This document shows, piece after piece, positions 18,481-27,913 of a stretch of 37,481 nucleotides of DNA. The notes under the pieces are model-generated. The model saw nothing but the letters and a program-made list of their open reading frames with translations, made no database searches and was not told the origin of the DNA. This stretch comes from an uncultured beta proteobacterium (lineage in GTDB: Bacteria; Pseudomonadota; Gammaproteobacteria; Burkholderiales; Burkholderiaceae_C). The translations under genes and the position numbers were made by a program. The stretch lies in NCBI GenBank assembly GCA_903830985.1, contig CAIKVZ010000306.1, positions 1 through 37,481 on the forward strand. The letters are read 5' to 3'. How positions within the stretch are numbered: the stretch's first letter is position 1; each line of letters starts with the position of its first letter.

Positions 18481-19734
18481 ATGAGAGTTGCCGTGATCGG
18501 CGCGGGTGTGATTGGCACCACCACCGCCTATGAATTGGCCTGCGATGGCCACGAAGTCACTGTGTTCGAGCGCCGCAGCGCAGCGGCCGAAGAGGCCAGC
18601 TTCGCCAACGCCGGTGTCATGGCGCCAGGCTACGTCACGCCGTGGGCAGGGCCCGGCATGCCGTCCAAGGTGGCGCGGCATCTGCTGAGTCGACACGCGC
18701 CGGTGAAACTGGGGCTGCCGCTGTCAGGCACTGAGATCGCCTGGATGTGGCGCTGGCTGCGAGCCTGCAAACTGCAAACCTACCTGGCCAACCGGGCGCG
18801 CATGCAGCGACTGGCTTTTTACAGCCGTGAACGCCTGCACCAGATCAGCGCGGATTTGCAGCTCGAATACGACCGCAGCAGCGGCTACATGGTGCTGCTG
18901 CGCTCGGAAAAAGACAGTCGACTGGCGCAACCAGGACTGCAGGTATTGCGCGACGCCGGCGTTGCCTTTGCCGAAATCACGCCCGACGCGGCGCGGCTGA
19001 TCGAACCGGCATTGAACCCGGACACGGCCTTTTTCGGCGCCATTCACTTGGCCCAGGACGAGGTCGCGAATTGCCGTCAGTTTACCTTGCTGCTGAAGAA
19101 CCAGGCGCTGCGCCGGGGGGCGCAGTTCCAGTTCAACACCAGCGTCAAACCGCTGGATGCGGCGCATCCGACGCAGTTGCAGTTGGACGGCAAGGACGCA
19201 GCGCAGCGCTTTGACGCGGTCGTGGTGTGCGCCGGGTTGGACTCGGTGGGCCTGCTGCGCAACATCGGGGTGAAGATTCCCATGGTCGCGGTCTATGGTT
19301 ACTCGGTCAGCGCACCGCTGCGCGAGCCCCTGAATTCACCGCGCAGCGCCGTCATGGACGAGCGCTACAAGGTGGCGATCTCGCGCCTGGGTCAACGCGT
19401 GCGCATCGCCGGCAGCGCCGAGTTGGGCGGCTCGCTGGCGAACAAGCGCGCCTCCTCCCTTCGCACCTTGTACAAGGTTTTGCACGACTGGTTTCCAGGC
19501 GCCGCGCGACTGTCCAGCGGCGTGCAGGAGTGGAAGGGTGCTCGCCCCATGATGCCCGACGGCCCGCCCATTTTGGGTGCCAGCGGGGCCCCCGGCGTTT
19601 GGCTGAATCTGGGTCACGGCTCCAGTGGCTGGGCCATGAGTTGCGGCAGCGCACGGGCCCTGGCCGACCTGATCGCGCAGCGCGATCCCGGCGTGGACCT
19701 GGAAGGCCTTGGTCTGGAGCGCTTGCGACTTTAG
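18481..19734 (+). CDS. dadA: D-amino-acid dehydrogenase-like FAD oxidoreductase
   Basis: This 417-residue protein belongs to the DAO/DadA family, FAD enzymes that oxidise D-amino acids to 2-oxo acids and pass electrons to the respiratory chain. The Rossmann FAD motif GAGVIGTTTAYELA lies at residues 7-20 with the ribose-binding Glu at VTVFERR. SFANAGVMAPGYVTPWAGPG follows, which is typical of DadA. The C-terminal FAD segment reads WLNLGHGSSGWAMSCGSA. It follows the amidase by 87 bp on the same strand. No alanine racemase gene is next to it, so the exact substrate is uncertain. Confidence 0.88.
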   Translation: MRVAVIGAGVIGTTTAYELACDGHEVTVFERRSAAAEEASFANAGVMAPGYVTPWAGPGMPSKVARHLLSRHAPVKLGLPLSGTEIAWMWRWLRACKLQTYLANRARMQRLAFYSRERLHQISADLQLEYDRSSGYMVLLRSEKDSRLAQPGLQVLRDAGVAFAEITPDAARLIEPALNPDTAFFGAIHLAQDEVANCRQFTLLLKNQALRRGAQFQFNTSVKPLDAAHPTQLQLDGKDAAQRFDAVVVCAGLDSVGLLRNIGVKIPMVAVYGYSVSAPLREPLNSPRSAVMDERYKVAISRLGQRVRIAGSAELGGSLANKRASSLRTLYKVLHDWFPGAARLSSGVQEWKGARPMMPDGPPILGASGAPGVWLNLGHGSSGWAMSCGSARALADLIAQRDPGVDLEGLGLERLRL

Positions 19735-19773
19735 CGGCCGGCGTGGGGCAAGCATTCGCGCCACAATGGCGCC

Positions 19774-21243
19774 ATGCACCCCATCACACCTCCATTGCCG
19801 CAGCGCCTGTTCGACGCTGCCGCGACGCGCCAGTTCGAGCATTTGGCCGCGCTCTCCCTGCCAACTCATTGCCTGATGCAGCGCGCCGGACTGGCGGTCG
19901 CGCGTCTCGCACTGGCGCTGGCGCCGCACGCGACCACCGTCTGGATCGCCTGCGGACCCGGCAACAATGGCGGCGACGGCCTGGAGGCGGCCACACACCT
20001 CCAAAGCTGGGGCAAGGCGCCCGTCGTAACCTGGTTGGGTGACGAAGCGACGGCCCCGCCAGACGCGCTGGCGTCGCTGGCCCGCGCCCGTGCCGCAGGC
20101 GTGGTTTTCGCAGCGCACGCGCCGCCGGACTTGAGCTCGAGCGACCTGTGCATCGACGCCCTGCTGGGCCTGGGCAACAGCCGAGCGCTGCAGGGTCGCC
20201 TAAGGGAACTCGCCATGGTGATGAACGCCAGCGCCGCCCCGGTGCTGGCCGTGGACCTGCCCTCGGGATTGCACGCCGACACCGGGGCCTATTGCGGCGG
20301 CGAGTCCGAAGCCGCAGCGGTCAGAGCGCAGCACACGTTGAGTCTGCTCACGCTGAAACCCGGCTTGTTCACGGCACAGGGGCGCGACGCCAGCGGACAG
20401 GTCTGGTTTGACGATCTCGGCGTGGACACCGTGCAGCCGCCGTGCAGCGCCACCCTGACGGGCGCGCCCTCCCCCATAGCGCGACCGCACGCCAGCCACA
20501 AGGGGAGCTTTGGCGACGTTGCCATCGTCGGTGGCGCACCCGGCATGACCGGTGCAGCCCTGCTGGCGGCGCGCGCGGCCCTGCACAGCGGCGCCGGCCG
20601 CGTCTATGTTGCGCTGCTCGATCCCGATGGCATCCGGGTTGACAGCACGCAGCCGGAATTGATGTTCCGTGCGGCTGAGGCGCTGAACCTGCAGGCCATG
20701 ACCGTGGTGTGTGGCTGCGGCGGTGGCGAGGCCGTGCGCGCGGTCCTGCCACGCCTGTTGGCAATGCCCTCGGCGCTGGTGCTCGACGCTGATGCGCTGA
20801 ACGCCGTGGCACACGATGTGCAGTTGCAAAGCCTGCTGCGCGCGCGCGGGCAACGGGGCCGCGTGACGGCGCTGACGCCGCATCCGCTGGAAGCGGCGCG
20901 GCTGCTGGACTGCCCGGCTGCCCAAGTCCAGTCCGGCCGCCTGCGCGCGGCACAGCAGCTGGCCGACCTCTTTCACTGCGCCGTGGTGCTCAAGGGCTCT
21001 GGCACGGTCATCGCCGCGTCAGGACAAACTCCTGCCATCAATCCTACGGGCAACGCGCGCCTGGCCACGGCCGGCACCGGCGATGTACTGGCGGGCATGC
21101 TGGGCGCGGCGCTCAGCTGCGGGCTGTCGCCCTTTCAGGCGGCGACTGAGTCCGTCTACCGCCACGGCGCGCTGGCCGATGCCTGGCCCGAAGCGCTCAC
21201 ATTCACAGCGGGGCTGATGGCACAGCGCTGCAGCGTCAGCTGA
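19774..21243 (+). CDS. nnr: Bifunctional NAD(P)H-hydrate epimerase / ADP-dependent dehydratase
   Basis: This enzyme repairs hydrated NADH and NADPH. The 489-residue protein is the usual fusion. The N-terminal YjeF epimerase domain (about 10-215) has GPGNNGGDGLEAA and CIDALLGLGNSR followed by LAVDLPSGLHADTG. The C-terminal carbohydrate-kinase-like dehydratase domain (about 230-485) has HKGSFGDVAIVGGAPGMTGA, ALVLDADALNA, TALTPHPLEAARLL, VLKGSGTVIA and the catalytic NARLATAGTGDVLAGMLGA. It follows dadA by 39 bp and ends 12 bp from the convergent rnr stop. Confidence 0.96.
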   Translation: MHPITPPLPQRLFDAAATRQFEHLAALSLPTHCLMQRAGLAVARLALALAPHATTVWIACGPGNNGGDGLEAATHLQSWGKAPVVTWLGDEATAPPDALASLARARAAGVVFAAHAPPDLSSSDLCIDALLGLGNSRALQGRLRELAMVMNASAAPVLAVDLPSGLHADTGAYCGGESEAAAVRAQHTLSLLTLKPGLFTAQGRDASGQVWFDDLGVDTVQPPCSATLTGAPSPIARPHASHKGSFGDVAIVGGAPGMTGAALLAARAALHSGAGRVYVALLDPDGIRVDSTQPELMFRAAEALNLQAMTVVCGCGGGEAVRAVLPRLLAMPSALVLDADALNAVAHDVQLQSLLRARGQRGRVTALTPHPLEAARLLDCPAAQVQSGRLRAAQQLADLFHCAVVLKGSGTVIAASGQTPAINPTGNARLATAGTGDVLAGMLGAALSCGLSPFQAATESVYRHGALADAWPEALTFTAGLMAQRCSVS

Positions 21244-21255
21244 GCAGCTAAGGCG

Positions 21256-23502
21256 TCAGCGCCTGGGCTTGCGGGCCTTGCCGGCGCCGTCCTTCTTCCC
21301 GGCCGGTTTGTGCCCCGGGCCGGCCGCCTTGCCAGCGTGCCCCGTGGGTGATGGCGCGTTCTTGCCGGACTTCTTGCCGGCAAACTTGCCCACGGTGGCT
21401 TCTTTGTCGCCGCGCACCGCAGCCTCCCGAACCGCGCCCTTGTCCTTGCCGGTGCGCGCCGGCAGGTCCTCGCCCTCGGTCACCAGGCGGAAATCGATGC
21501 GACGTCCATCCAGGTCAACGCGGCTGACCTGCACCCGCACACGCGAACCGATGGCGTAGCGTATGCCGGTGCGCTCGCCGCGCAGTTCCTGGCGCGCTTC
21601 GTCAAAGCGGAAATACTCGCCTCCCAGTTCGGTGATGTGCACCAGTCCCTCGACGTACATGTCGTCGAGCGTGACAAACAGACCGAAGGTCGTGGCCGAA
21701 CTCACCACGCCGGAGAATTCCTCGCCCAGGTGATCGCGCATGTACTTGCACTTGAGCCAGGCTTCCACGTCACGACTGGCCTCGTCGGCGCGGCGCTCGT
21801 TGGCGCTGCAGTGCAAGCCGGCCGCCTGCCACGCCAGGTTTTCCGGGCTGGCGGGGGGCAGTTCCTCGTCGTTGTCTCGGCGTTTCGCGGCCTGTCCCTT
21901 TTGCAGGCGTTTGGCCAGTTTCGCGTGCGCCTCGCCCGGTATGGGCAACACCGGCAGGCGGTAGCGGGTCTTGGCCAGTATCGCCTTGATGACGCGGTGC
22001 ACCAGCAGATCCGGGTAGCGCCGGATCGGACTCGTGAAGTGGGTATAGGCCTCGTACGCCAGGCCGAAGTGACCGCTGTTCATCGGCGTATAAATGGCCT
22101 GCTGCATGGAGCGCAGCAGCATCGAATGGATCTGCTGCGCGTCCGGGCGCTCCTTGGTCGCCTGCGCGATCGCCTGGAACTCGGAGGGCGCCGGCTCATC
22201 GCTGACGTTCATCGCCACGCCGATGGCCTTGAGGTAGTTGCGCAGCAACTCCACCTTCTCGGCGGTCGGTCCCTCGTGCACCCGAAACAGTCCGGCGTGT
22301 TTGCTGCCGGCGATGAAATCGGCGCTGCACACATTGGCCGCAAGCATCGCCTCCTCGATCAGGCGGTGCGCCTCGTTGCGCGTGCGCGGCACGATCTTTT
22401 CGATGCGCCCGACCTCGTCGCAAATGATCTGCGTCTCCGTGGTCTCGAAGTCCACGGCGCCGCGCACCTGGCGCGCCGCCAGCAGCGCGCGGTACACGTC
22501 GTGCAGGTTCAGCAGGTCATTGACGCGGTCCTTGCGCTTGGCCGCTTCCGGCCCGCGGGTGTTGCTCAGAATGGCGGCCACTTCGTTGTAAGTGAAGCGC
22601 GCATGGCTGAACATCACGGCCGGATAGAACTGGTAGGCCTGCACATCACCGCTGGCGCTGACCAGCATGTCGCACACCATGCACAGGCGCTGCACGTCCG
22701 GGTTCAGCGAGCACAGGCCGTTGGACAGCTTCTCCGGCAGCATGGGTATCACGCGACGCGGAAAGTACACGCTGGTGGCGCGCTCGTACGCATCGATATC
22801 GATGGCGCTGCCGGTCTGCACATAGTGGCTCACGTCGGCGATCGCGACCAGCAAACGCCAGCCCTTGCCACGACCCACCTTGGCCGGCTCGCAGTACACC
22901 GCGTCGTCGAAATCGCGCGCGTCCTCGCCGTCGATGGTGACCAAAGGCACGTCCGTCAGATCGACCCGGTGGGCACGGTCCTGCGGCAATACCTTGTCGG
23001 GCAGGGTGCGCGCCAGGGCGATGCAGGCTTCGGAAAATTCATGCGGCACGCTGTACTTGCGCACGGCGATTTCAATTTCCATGCCGGGGTCGTCGACCTC
23101 GCCCAGGATTTCCTTGACCCGCCCGACCGGCTGACCAAAGAGCGCCGGCGGTTCGGTCAGTTCGACCACCACCACTTGCCCGGCTTTGGCCGCGCCAATG
23201 GCACTCTTGGGAATGAGCACGTCCTGGCCGTAGCGCTTGTCCTCGGGCGCGACAATCCATATGCCGCTTTCGTGCAGCAGGCGCCCGATGATGGGCTGGC
23301 TCGGGCGCTCGACGATTTCCAGCACGCGACCTTCGGGTCGACCCTTGCGATCCTGGCGCACGATGCGCACCTTGACCCGGTCCTTGTGCAGCACGGCGCG
23401 CATCTCGTTGGATGCCAGATAGATGTCGGCTTCGCCGTCATCGCGCAATACAAATCCGTGGCCATCGCGATGACCCTGGATCGTTCCTTCAATTTCTTCC
23501 AG
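21256..23502 (-). CDS. rnr: Ribonuclease R (start codon uncertain)
   Basis: RNase R is a 3'-to-5' exoribonuclease that degrades structured RNA. Two cold-shock OB domains come first (IEGTIQGHRDGHGFVL onward). The RNB catalytic domain follows (VTIDGEDARDFDDAVYCEP with its Asp cluster, SVYFPRRVIPMLPEKLSNGL, HFTSPIRRYPDLLVHR), then an S1 domain (FSGVVSSATTFGLFVTLDD) and a Lys-rich tail. The N-terminal helix-turn-helix domain of the E. coli enzyme is missing. The frame is open to 23640, but that would translate the antisense of tRNA-Leu. Between the tRNA and the first OB domain there is no in-frame ATG, GTG or TTG. I give a CTG at 23500-23502 as a placeholder start; ATT at 23521-23523 is another candidate. 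Function is certain, the 5' end is not. Confidence 0.85.
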   Translation of the reverse strand: MEEIEGTIQGHRDGHGFVLRDDGEADIYLASNEMRAVLHKDRVKVRIVRQDRKGRPEGRVLEIVERPSQPIIGRLLHESGIWIVAPEDKRYGQDVLIPKSAIGAAKAGQVVVVELTEPPALFGQPVGRVKEILGEVDDPGMEIEIAVRKYSVPHEFSEACIALARTLPDKVLPQDRAHRVDLTDVPLVTIDGEDARDFDDAVYCEPAKVGRGKGWRLLVAIADVSHYVQTGSAIDIDAYERATSVYFPRRVIPMLPEKLSNGLCSLNPDVQRLCMVCDMLVSASGDVQAYQFYPAVMFSHARFTYNEVAAILSNTRGPEAAKRKDRVNDLLNLHDVYRALLAARQVRGAVDFETTETQIICDEVGRIEKIVPRTRNEAHRLIEEAMLAANVCSADFIAGSKHAGLFRVHEGPTAEKVELLRNYLKAIGVAMNVSDEPAPSEFQAIAQATKERPDAQQIHSMLLRSMQQAIYTPMNSGHFGLAYEAYTHFTSPIRRYPDLLVHRVIKAILAKTRYRLPVLPIPGEAHAKLAKRLQKGQAAKRRDNDEELPPASPENLAWQAAGLHCSANERRADEASRDVEAWLKCKYMRDHLGEEFSGVVSSATTFGLFVTLDDMYVEGLVHITELGGEYFRFDEARQELRGERTGIRYAIGSRVRVQVSRVDLDGRRIDFRLVTEGEDLPARTGKDKGAVREAAVRGDKEATVGKFAGKKSGKNAPSPTGHAGKAAGPGHKPAGKKDGAGKARKPRR

Positions 23503-23531
23503 CGCAAGGCTGGTTTGGCTAATATTTTTGA

Positions 23532-23537
23532 TATACT
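23532..23537 (+). promoter_or_regulatory. Candidate tRNA-Leu promoter, -10 box TATACT
   Basis: TATACT lies 17 bp upstream of the mature tRNA 5' end, with an AT-rich stretch (AATATTTTTGATATACTT) just before it. No convincing -35 box is visible at 16-18 bp. The region is shared with the 5' end of the divergent rnr frame, so the two promoters must overlap or lie close together. Confidence 0.45.
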
Positions 23538-23554
23538 TCTCGCTTGCTTGAGAT

Positions 23555-23639
<85 letters not shown>

Positions 23640-23675
23640 TAATTAATAAACTCTAACCGGTTTGTTGTACAAAGT

Positions 23676-23702
23676 AGCCGCTTCATTTGAAGCGGCTTTT
23701 TT
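23676..23702 (+). terminator. Intrinsic terminator of tRNA-Leu
   Basis: A 9-bp perfect hairpin (AGCCGCTTC/GAAGCGGCT, loop ATTT) is followed by a run of T residues to 23702, about 36 bp after the tRNA. It also lies 11 bp past the rimO stop on the opposite strand and may help end that transcript, although the T-rich stretch on that side is weak. Confidence 0.9.
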
Positions 23703-23712
23703 GTGTCCATTT

Positions 23713-25107
23713 TCAAACCGGCAGTCCCACCAGGTCATGCCCTTGTGTTCCCACAATGCGCGCCCGGGTGAACTCCCCCGTCTTCAAGGTCTTGCTGATC
23801 TTCTCTGGCGGCAACAGTCGAACGACGCCGTCAATCTCCGGCGCGTCCGCATAGCTGCGTCCGATGCCGCCCTTCTTTCCCATGCCGGGCGCCGAATCCA
23901 CCAGCACCTGCATGGTGGCGCCGACGCGCTGGCGCAACTTGGCCGCTGACACTTCTTCAGCGACCGCCATGAAGCGCGAGCGCCGCTCTTCGCGCAACTC
24001 CAAGGGCAACATGCCAGGAAGTTCATTCGCCGCCGCGCCTGCCACCGCGCTGTAGGCGAAACAACCGGCGCGATCGATTTGCGCTTCGCGCATGAAGTCC
24101 AGCAAATGCTCGAACTCTTCTTCGGTCTCGCCCGGAAATCCGGCAATGAAGGTGCTGCGGATCACGATCTGTGGACAGATCTCGCGCCAGCGCAAAATCC
24201 GCTCCAGATTCTTTTCGCCGCTGGCGGGACGCTTCATGCGCCTGAGCACATCCGGATGGCTGTGCTGCAAGGGCACGTCCAGATAAGGCAGAACCAAGCC
24301 GGTGGCCATGAGCGGCAACACCTCGTCCACGCTCGGATAAGGATAGACGTAGTGCAGTCGCACCCAGGCGCCGTATTCCTTGGCAATTTCGCCCAGGGCC
24401 TGCACCAGTTCCAGCATGCGCGTCTTCACCGGCTTGCCGTTCCAGAAACCTGTGCGGTACTTGACGTCAACACCATAGGCCGAAGTATCCTGACTGATCA
24501 CCAGCAGTTCTTTCACGCCACCGGCAAACAGCGCCTGCGCTTCGCTCAACACCTCGCCGATGGGACGCGACACCAGGTCGCCGCGCATCGAGGGAATGAT
24601 GCAAAAAGTGCAGCGATGGTTGCAGCCTTCACTGATCTTCAGGTAGGCATAGTGCCGCGGCGTCAGTTTGATGCCGGCAATGCCGAAGGCATTGGGCACG
24701 AGGTCGACAAAGGGATCGTGCGGCTTGGGCAGGTTCAAATGGACTGCGTCCATCACCTCCTGCGTCGCGTGCGGCCCGGTCACAGCGAGCACGCTGGGGT
24801 GCATTTGCCGAACCAGATTGCCCGTGCCATCGGCTCCGGCCTTGGCGCCCAGACAACCGGTGACAATCACCCGGCCGTTTTCCGCCAGGGCCTCGCCAAT
24901 GGTGTCCAGGCTTTCCTGGACGGCGTCGTCAATGAAGCCACAGGTGTTCACGATCACCAGGTCGGCGCCGGCGAAAGTCTTGGAGGTCTGGTAGCCCTCG
25001 GCGCTGAGCCGGGTCAGGATCAGTTCGGAGTCCGTCAGCGCCTTGGGGCAACCCAGGCTGACAAAACCGATATGGGGAATTTTTGCAGGAGAAATTACTT
25101 CGTTCAT
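23713..25107 (-). CDS. rimO: Ribosomal protein S12 methylthiotransferase RimO
   Basis: RimO is a radical-SAM enzyme that adds a methylthio group to an Asp of ribosomal protein S12. The 464-residue protein has the N-terminal UPF0004 domain with its cluster cysteines (Cys20, Cys56, Cys85), the radical-SAM CxxxCxxC motif in [16 protein letters not shown] (Cys162, 166, 169), and a C-terminal TRAM domain (about 400-464). [14 protein letters not shown] and [11 protein letters not shown] separate RimO from the tRNA enzyme MiaB. It follows phaR by 19 bp on the same strand and is probably co-transcribed with it. Confidence 0.96.
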   Translation of the reverse strand: MNEVISPAKIPHIGFVSLGCPKALTDSELILTRLSAEGYQTSKTFAGADLVIVNTCGFIDDAVQESLDTIGEALAENGRVIVTGCLGAKAGADGTGNLVRQMHPSVLAVTGPHATQEVMDAVHLNLPKPHDPFVDLVPNAFGIAGIKLTPRHYAYLKISEGCNHRCTFCIIPSMRGDLVSRPIGEVLSEAQALFAGGVKELLVISQDTSAYGVDVKYRTGFWNGKPVKTRMLELVQALGEIAKEYGAWVRLHYVYPYPSVDEVLPLMATGLVLPYLDVPLQHSHPDVLRRMKRPASGEKNLERILRWREICPQIVIRSTFIAGFPGETEEEFEHLLDFMREAQIDRAGCFAYSAVAGAAANELPGMLPLELREERRSRFMAVAEEVSAAKLRQRVGATMQVLVDSAPGMGKKGGIGRSYADAPEIDGVVRLLPPEKISKTLKTGEFTRARIVGTQGHDLVGLPV

Positions 25108-25126
25108 CCCCGCATTGTCCCAGTTA

Positions 25127-25660
25127 TCAGCTCTTTAATCCGAACACCCCCAGCATCTGGTCAGCCTGTTTCTTCATCTGCTCCTGCAACTCCAGCACCA
25201 CATTGCCCGAGTTCAGCGTGTAGCCGCCCATCATCTTCTGCATCACGGGCGACTGCAGGTTCATGAAAGGTGCCCACATTTCTGGCGACGGCTCCTTGCC
25301 TTGCGCGGCCAACTGGTTCTGGATGTCCATCATTGACTGGACGTTGCCCTCCAGACAGGAACCCATGAAGCCCTGCATGGCGTGGCCATAAAACCGGATG
25401 ATGTTGGCCAGCGCCGCTTCGGTGAAGATGGGTGCGCCGCCGGCCTCCTCTTCCAGAATGATCTGCAGCAGGATGCTGCGCGTCAGGTCCTCCTGGCTCT
25501 TGGCGTCGCGCACCACAAAGTGCTCGCCGGCCATGACCAGGCGCTTCACATCGGCCAAGGTGATGTAGGTCGACGAATCGGTGTCGTATAGCCTTCGATT
25601 AGGGTATTTTTTGATGACCCGTTGCGCCGTTTTGACGCCGTCTGCTTTATTCGTAGGCAC
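25127..25660 (-). CDS. phaR: Polyhydroxyalkanoate synthesis repressor PhaR
   Basis: PhaR represses phasin and polyhydroxyalkanoate genes and is released by binding the polymer granule. The N-terminal domain reads [20 protein letters not shown] and [10 protein letters not shown] (PHB_acc_N), followed by PHB_acc repeat regions with [12 protein letters not shown], the [15 protein letters not shown] segment and [20 protein letters not shown]. The GTG at 25658-25660 gives 177 residues and has a GAAGGGA site about 8 nt upstream; the longer frame upstream looks unlike the family. Its presence implies that the organism makes polyhydroxyalkanoate, but no synthase is in the window. Confidence 0.92.
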   Translation of the reverse strand: MPTNKADGVKTAQRVIKKYPNRRLYDTDSSTYITLADVKRLVMAGEHFVVRDAKSQEDLTRSILLQIILEEEAGGAPIFTEAALANIIRFYGHAMQGFMGSCLEGNVQSMMDIQNQLAAQGKEPSPEMWAPFMNLQSPVMQKMMGGYTLNSGNVVLELQEQMKKQADQMLGVFGLKS

Positions 25661-25860
25661 TGAAAAATTCCCTTCAAAGCGGCTCGCAACCGCAACGGTA
25701 GCGTTGCTGCAGATTCTAGAAATAAGCCTGGGAAATTTCCCCAAGGTATACCCTGAGGTAATGCAGTGACGGGCCATGAACCGGGTGGTGCCAAATGGCA
25801 CCCAGCCTGGACGACCCTATGATCAGCTTGGGAACAAGTCTAACATGGCCGGACCGGGGC
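25661..25860. promoter_or_regulatory. phaR upstream region with palindromes
   Basis: These 200 bp lie between phaR and the end of the TolC-OmpA gene. On the minus strand TAGAAT (25713-25718) could be a -10 box. Behind it are two perfect palindromes, GGGAAATTTCCC (25730-25741) and GGTATACC (25745-25752), and a hairpin GGTGCC-AAAT-GGCACC near 25787-25802. The palindromes are well placed to be operators, perhaps for PhaR itself, but no binding consensus is matched. The hairpin has no U tract on either strand, so I do not call it a terminator for the TolC-OmpA gene. Confidence 0.4.
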
Positions 25861-27699
25861 TCACTTCGGCGCGGGAGCGACTTCCCTGATCTCGACCTCG
25901 ACGCGCCTGTTCCTGGCACGACCCTCTTCCGTCGTGTTGTCGGCGATGGGCTGGTTGCTGCCCTTGCCGACAGCGCGAATGCGCTTCACGTCCACACCCT
26001 TGTCGACCAGATACGCCTTGACGGTCTCTGCCCGCGCCAACGACAAGCGATCGTTGTATGCGGCACGGCCGACCGAGTCGGTATGGCCCACCGCAATCAC
26101 CATCTCGATTTGCACGCCCCTGACGCGCACCGCCAAGCTGTCCAGCTGGCTCAAGCCATCTTTGCTGAGCACCGCCTTGTCGAAGTCGAACAGCGCGTCA
26201 CCCGACAGGCTGACCTTGAGCGGCACCGGCTTGGGCAACACTGGCACTGCCACAGGCACGGCGGCGCGCGCGCGCGGGCCGATCACGGTGGCAGCCTTGA
26301 TCTGCTCGATGGTGTCGACCACGATATCGTCGCTCGGACAGATTTCGGCCGCATCAATGCCGTTGCGCTCCTGCCCGGCGTCGCGGGCGCTGGGCACATC
26401 GTCCCGGTTCACCCCCAGGGTGTTCACCAATTGCCCCATGCCCGAGAGCGTGCGCGCCTGAGCGCCAATCTGGTTATAGCGCGCGTTGATATAGGAGCGC
26501 GTCGCCTCGAAAAACTCGTTCTGACTGTCCAGCAAATCGAGCAGCGTGCGCTGCCCGATGTCGAATTGCTGGCGATAGGCTTCACGGGACTTTTCGGTCG
26601 ACAAACGATGCTGGTCCATGTAGCCCCGCTGCTCGCTCAAGGAGCGCATGTCGCTGTAAGCAATCAACAGCGTCTGGCGCACGTCCCGGCACGCCTTCTC
26701 CTGCAGGTCGCGGGCCTGTTCGCTCAGGTCCACCGTCTGGCGTTCCCGCGCGCGGTCGGCACCACCACGGTACAGGTTGTAGGTCATCAGCACCTGCACG
26801 CCATTCACCCGGGTATTGCCAATGATGCCGCCGGTGTTGTCTTCACGGCTCTGATAGGCGCGCAGTTCCACCCGCGGCAGGTTCGCAGACTGGCGCGACG
26901 CGGTGGCAGTCTTCATGGAGCGCAAGTTCTCCACCGCTGCGTTCAACGTGGGACTGCCCTGCAGTCCATCGCGCAGCAGGGTCTGCGTCGAGGGCGGTAA
27001 AACACCCAGCTTGAACTGTTCCGGCAAGCTCGGCAGGACGCCCGCCGGCTTTTCCCCCACGATGCGCTGGTAGCGCGCACTGACGTCGTGCAGATTCGTC
27101 AACTCGGTCAACAGATTCGATTCGGCCAGGGCCAGGCGGCCGTTCGCCTGCTCCACGTCAACGCGCCGACCCACGCCCGCATTGGCGCGCTCTTCAACCT
27201 GCATCGAAGTCTGCTTGTGCTCGACGTAGTTTTGTGTGGCCACTTCCACCAGTTCCCGGTAGCGCAAAACATCGGTGTAGGCACGCACGGCCTCGAGCGC
27301 CGCGGTCTCCGAGGCCTCAGCCAACTCGTAGTAGCGCGTCAGCTTGGCGAAGCCGAGTCGTTTGACTTCGTTGGACGTGAACTGGCCGTCGAACAGCATC
27401 TGGCTGAGCGTGACCTGGGAGGCGTTGAAGTTGTAGCGGCCGTAGTTGGCCAGTGGCGATACGCGGCTTTCATTGCCGGCCGAGGTCGACAGGTCCACCT
27501 GCGGCAGGAAACCGGCGCGAGCCGCGCCGCGTTCACTTTCGGCCGCGTTAAAGCCGTGCCAGCGGGCCTGCACCTCCGGGTTGCCGACCACCGCCTTGCG
27601 CGCGGCCTGCACCAACGCGTCAGGCAGACTTTGGGCCTGCGCGCCCAAGCCGACCAGCGCCAGGGTCCAGCAGGATAAAACTTTGAATTCCATGGACAT
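25861..27699 (-). CDS. TolC-type outer-membrane channel fused to an OmpA peptidoglycan-binding domain
   Basis: This 612-residue protein would be the outer-membrane channel of the adhesin's type I secretion system (LapE role). A signal peptide (about 1-22, ending GAQAQ) is followed by a TolC/OEP domain (about 23-460, with the paired helical repeats and FDIGQRTLLDLLDSQNEFFE). A linker (about 461-495, Pro/Val-rich) leads into an OmpA-C domain (496-606) with FDFDKAVLS, GHTDSVG (538-544), the YNDRLSLARAETV helix and NRRVEVEI. LapE and OmpA-like proteins are usually separate; here they are one chain, so the channel would also grip peptidoglycan. The ATG at 27697-27699 has AGG 6 nt upstream; ATG at 27691-27693 is an alternative. 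It is divergent from lapG. Confidence 0.9.
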   Translation of the reverse strand: MSMEFKVLSCWTLALVGLGAQAQSLPDALVQAARKAVVGNPEVQARWHGFNAAESERGAARAGFLPQVDLSTSAGNESRVSPLANYGRYNFNASQVTLSQMLFDGQFTSNEVKRLGFAKLTRYYELAEASETAALEAVRAYTDVLRYRELVEVATQNYVEHKQTSMQVEERANAGVGRRVDVEQANGRLALAESNLLTELTNLHDVSARYQRIVGEKPAGVLPSLPEQFKLGVLPPSTQTLLRDGLQGSPTLNAAVENLRSMKTATASRQSANLPRVELRAYQSREDNTGGIIGNTRVNGVQVLMTYNLYRGGADRARERQTVDLSEQARDLQEKACRDVRQTLLIAYSDMRSLSEQRGYMDQHRLSTEKSREAYRQQFDIGQRTLLDLLDSQNEFFEATRSYINARYNQIGAQARTLSGMGQLVNTLGVNRDDVPSARDAGQERNGIDAAEICPSDDIVVDTIEQIKAATVIGPRARAAVPVAVPVLPKPVPLKVSLSGDALFDFDKAVLSKDGLSQLDSLAVRVRGVQIEMVIAVGHTDSVGRAAYNDRLSLARAETVKAYLVDKGVDVKRIRAVGKGSNQPIADNTTEEGRARNRRVEVEIREVAPAPK

Positions 27700-27774
27700 G
27701 AGAAACCTGACGGAAAGTTGAATGCGTCTGCTATGGTTACGCCCATGCAACGTCGGCGCAACTTGACTATGGTG

Positions 27775-27802
27775 ATTATCAGTGATGCTGAGGCATTGTC
27801 GT
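27775..27802 (-). promoter_or_regulatory. Candidate promoter for the TolC-OmpA gene
   Basis: In the 214-bp divergent gap (27700-27913) the minus strand carries ACGACA (27797-27802) and GATAAT (27775-27780) spaced 16 bp apart, about 75 nt upstream of the TolC-OmpA start. On the plus strand a TTGACT (27763-27768) is seen but without a matching -10 box, so no promoter is assigned for lapG. Both genes could share control elements here. Confidence 0.4.
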
Positions 27803-27913
27803 TGATCGCGAAACGCCTGAGAAAACAGGCTCCTCCCCTGAAAAATCCTGCCACGCCCATGTCTGTCGCGGCGCCAGCACCGACATGATTCCAATCGGCT
27901 TAGAGCCCGCCAC

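Noticed and set aside
26265-26282. Alternating GC tract (GCGCGCGCG) in the TolC-OmpA gene as a Z-DNA or slippage element
   Set aside because: It is short, encodes an Ala/Arg linker and sits in a GC-rich coding region. Nothing shows that it has a separate role.
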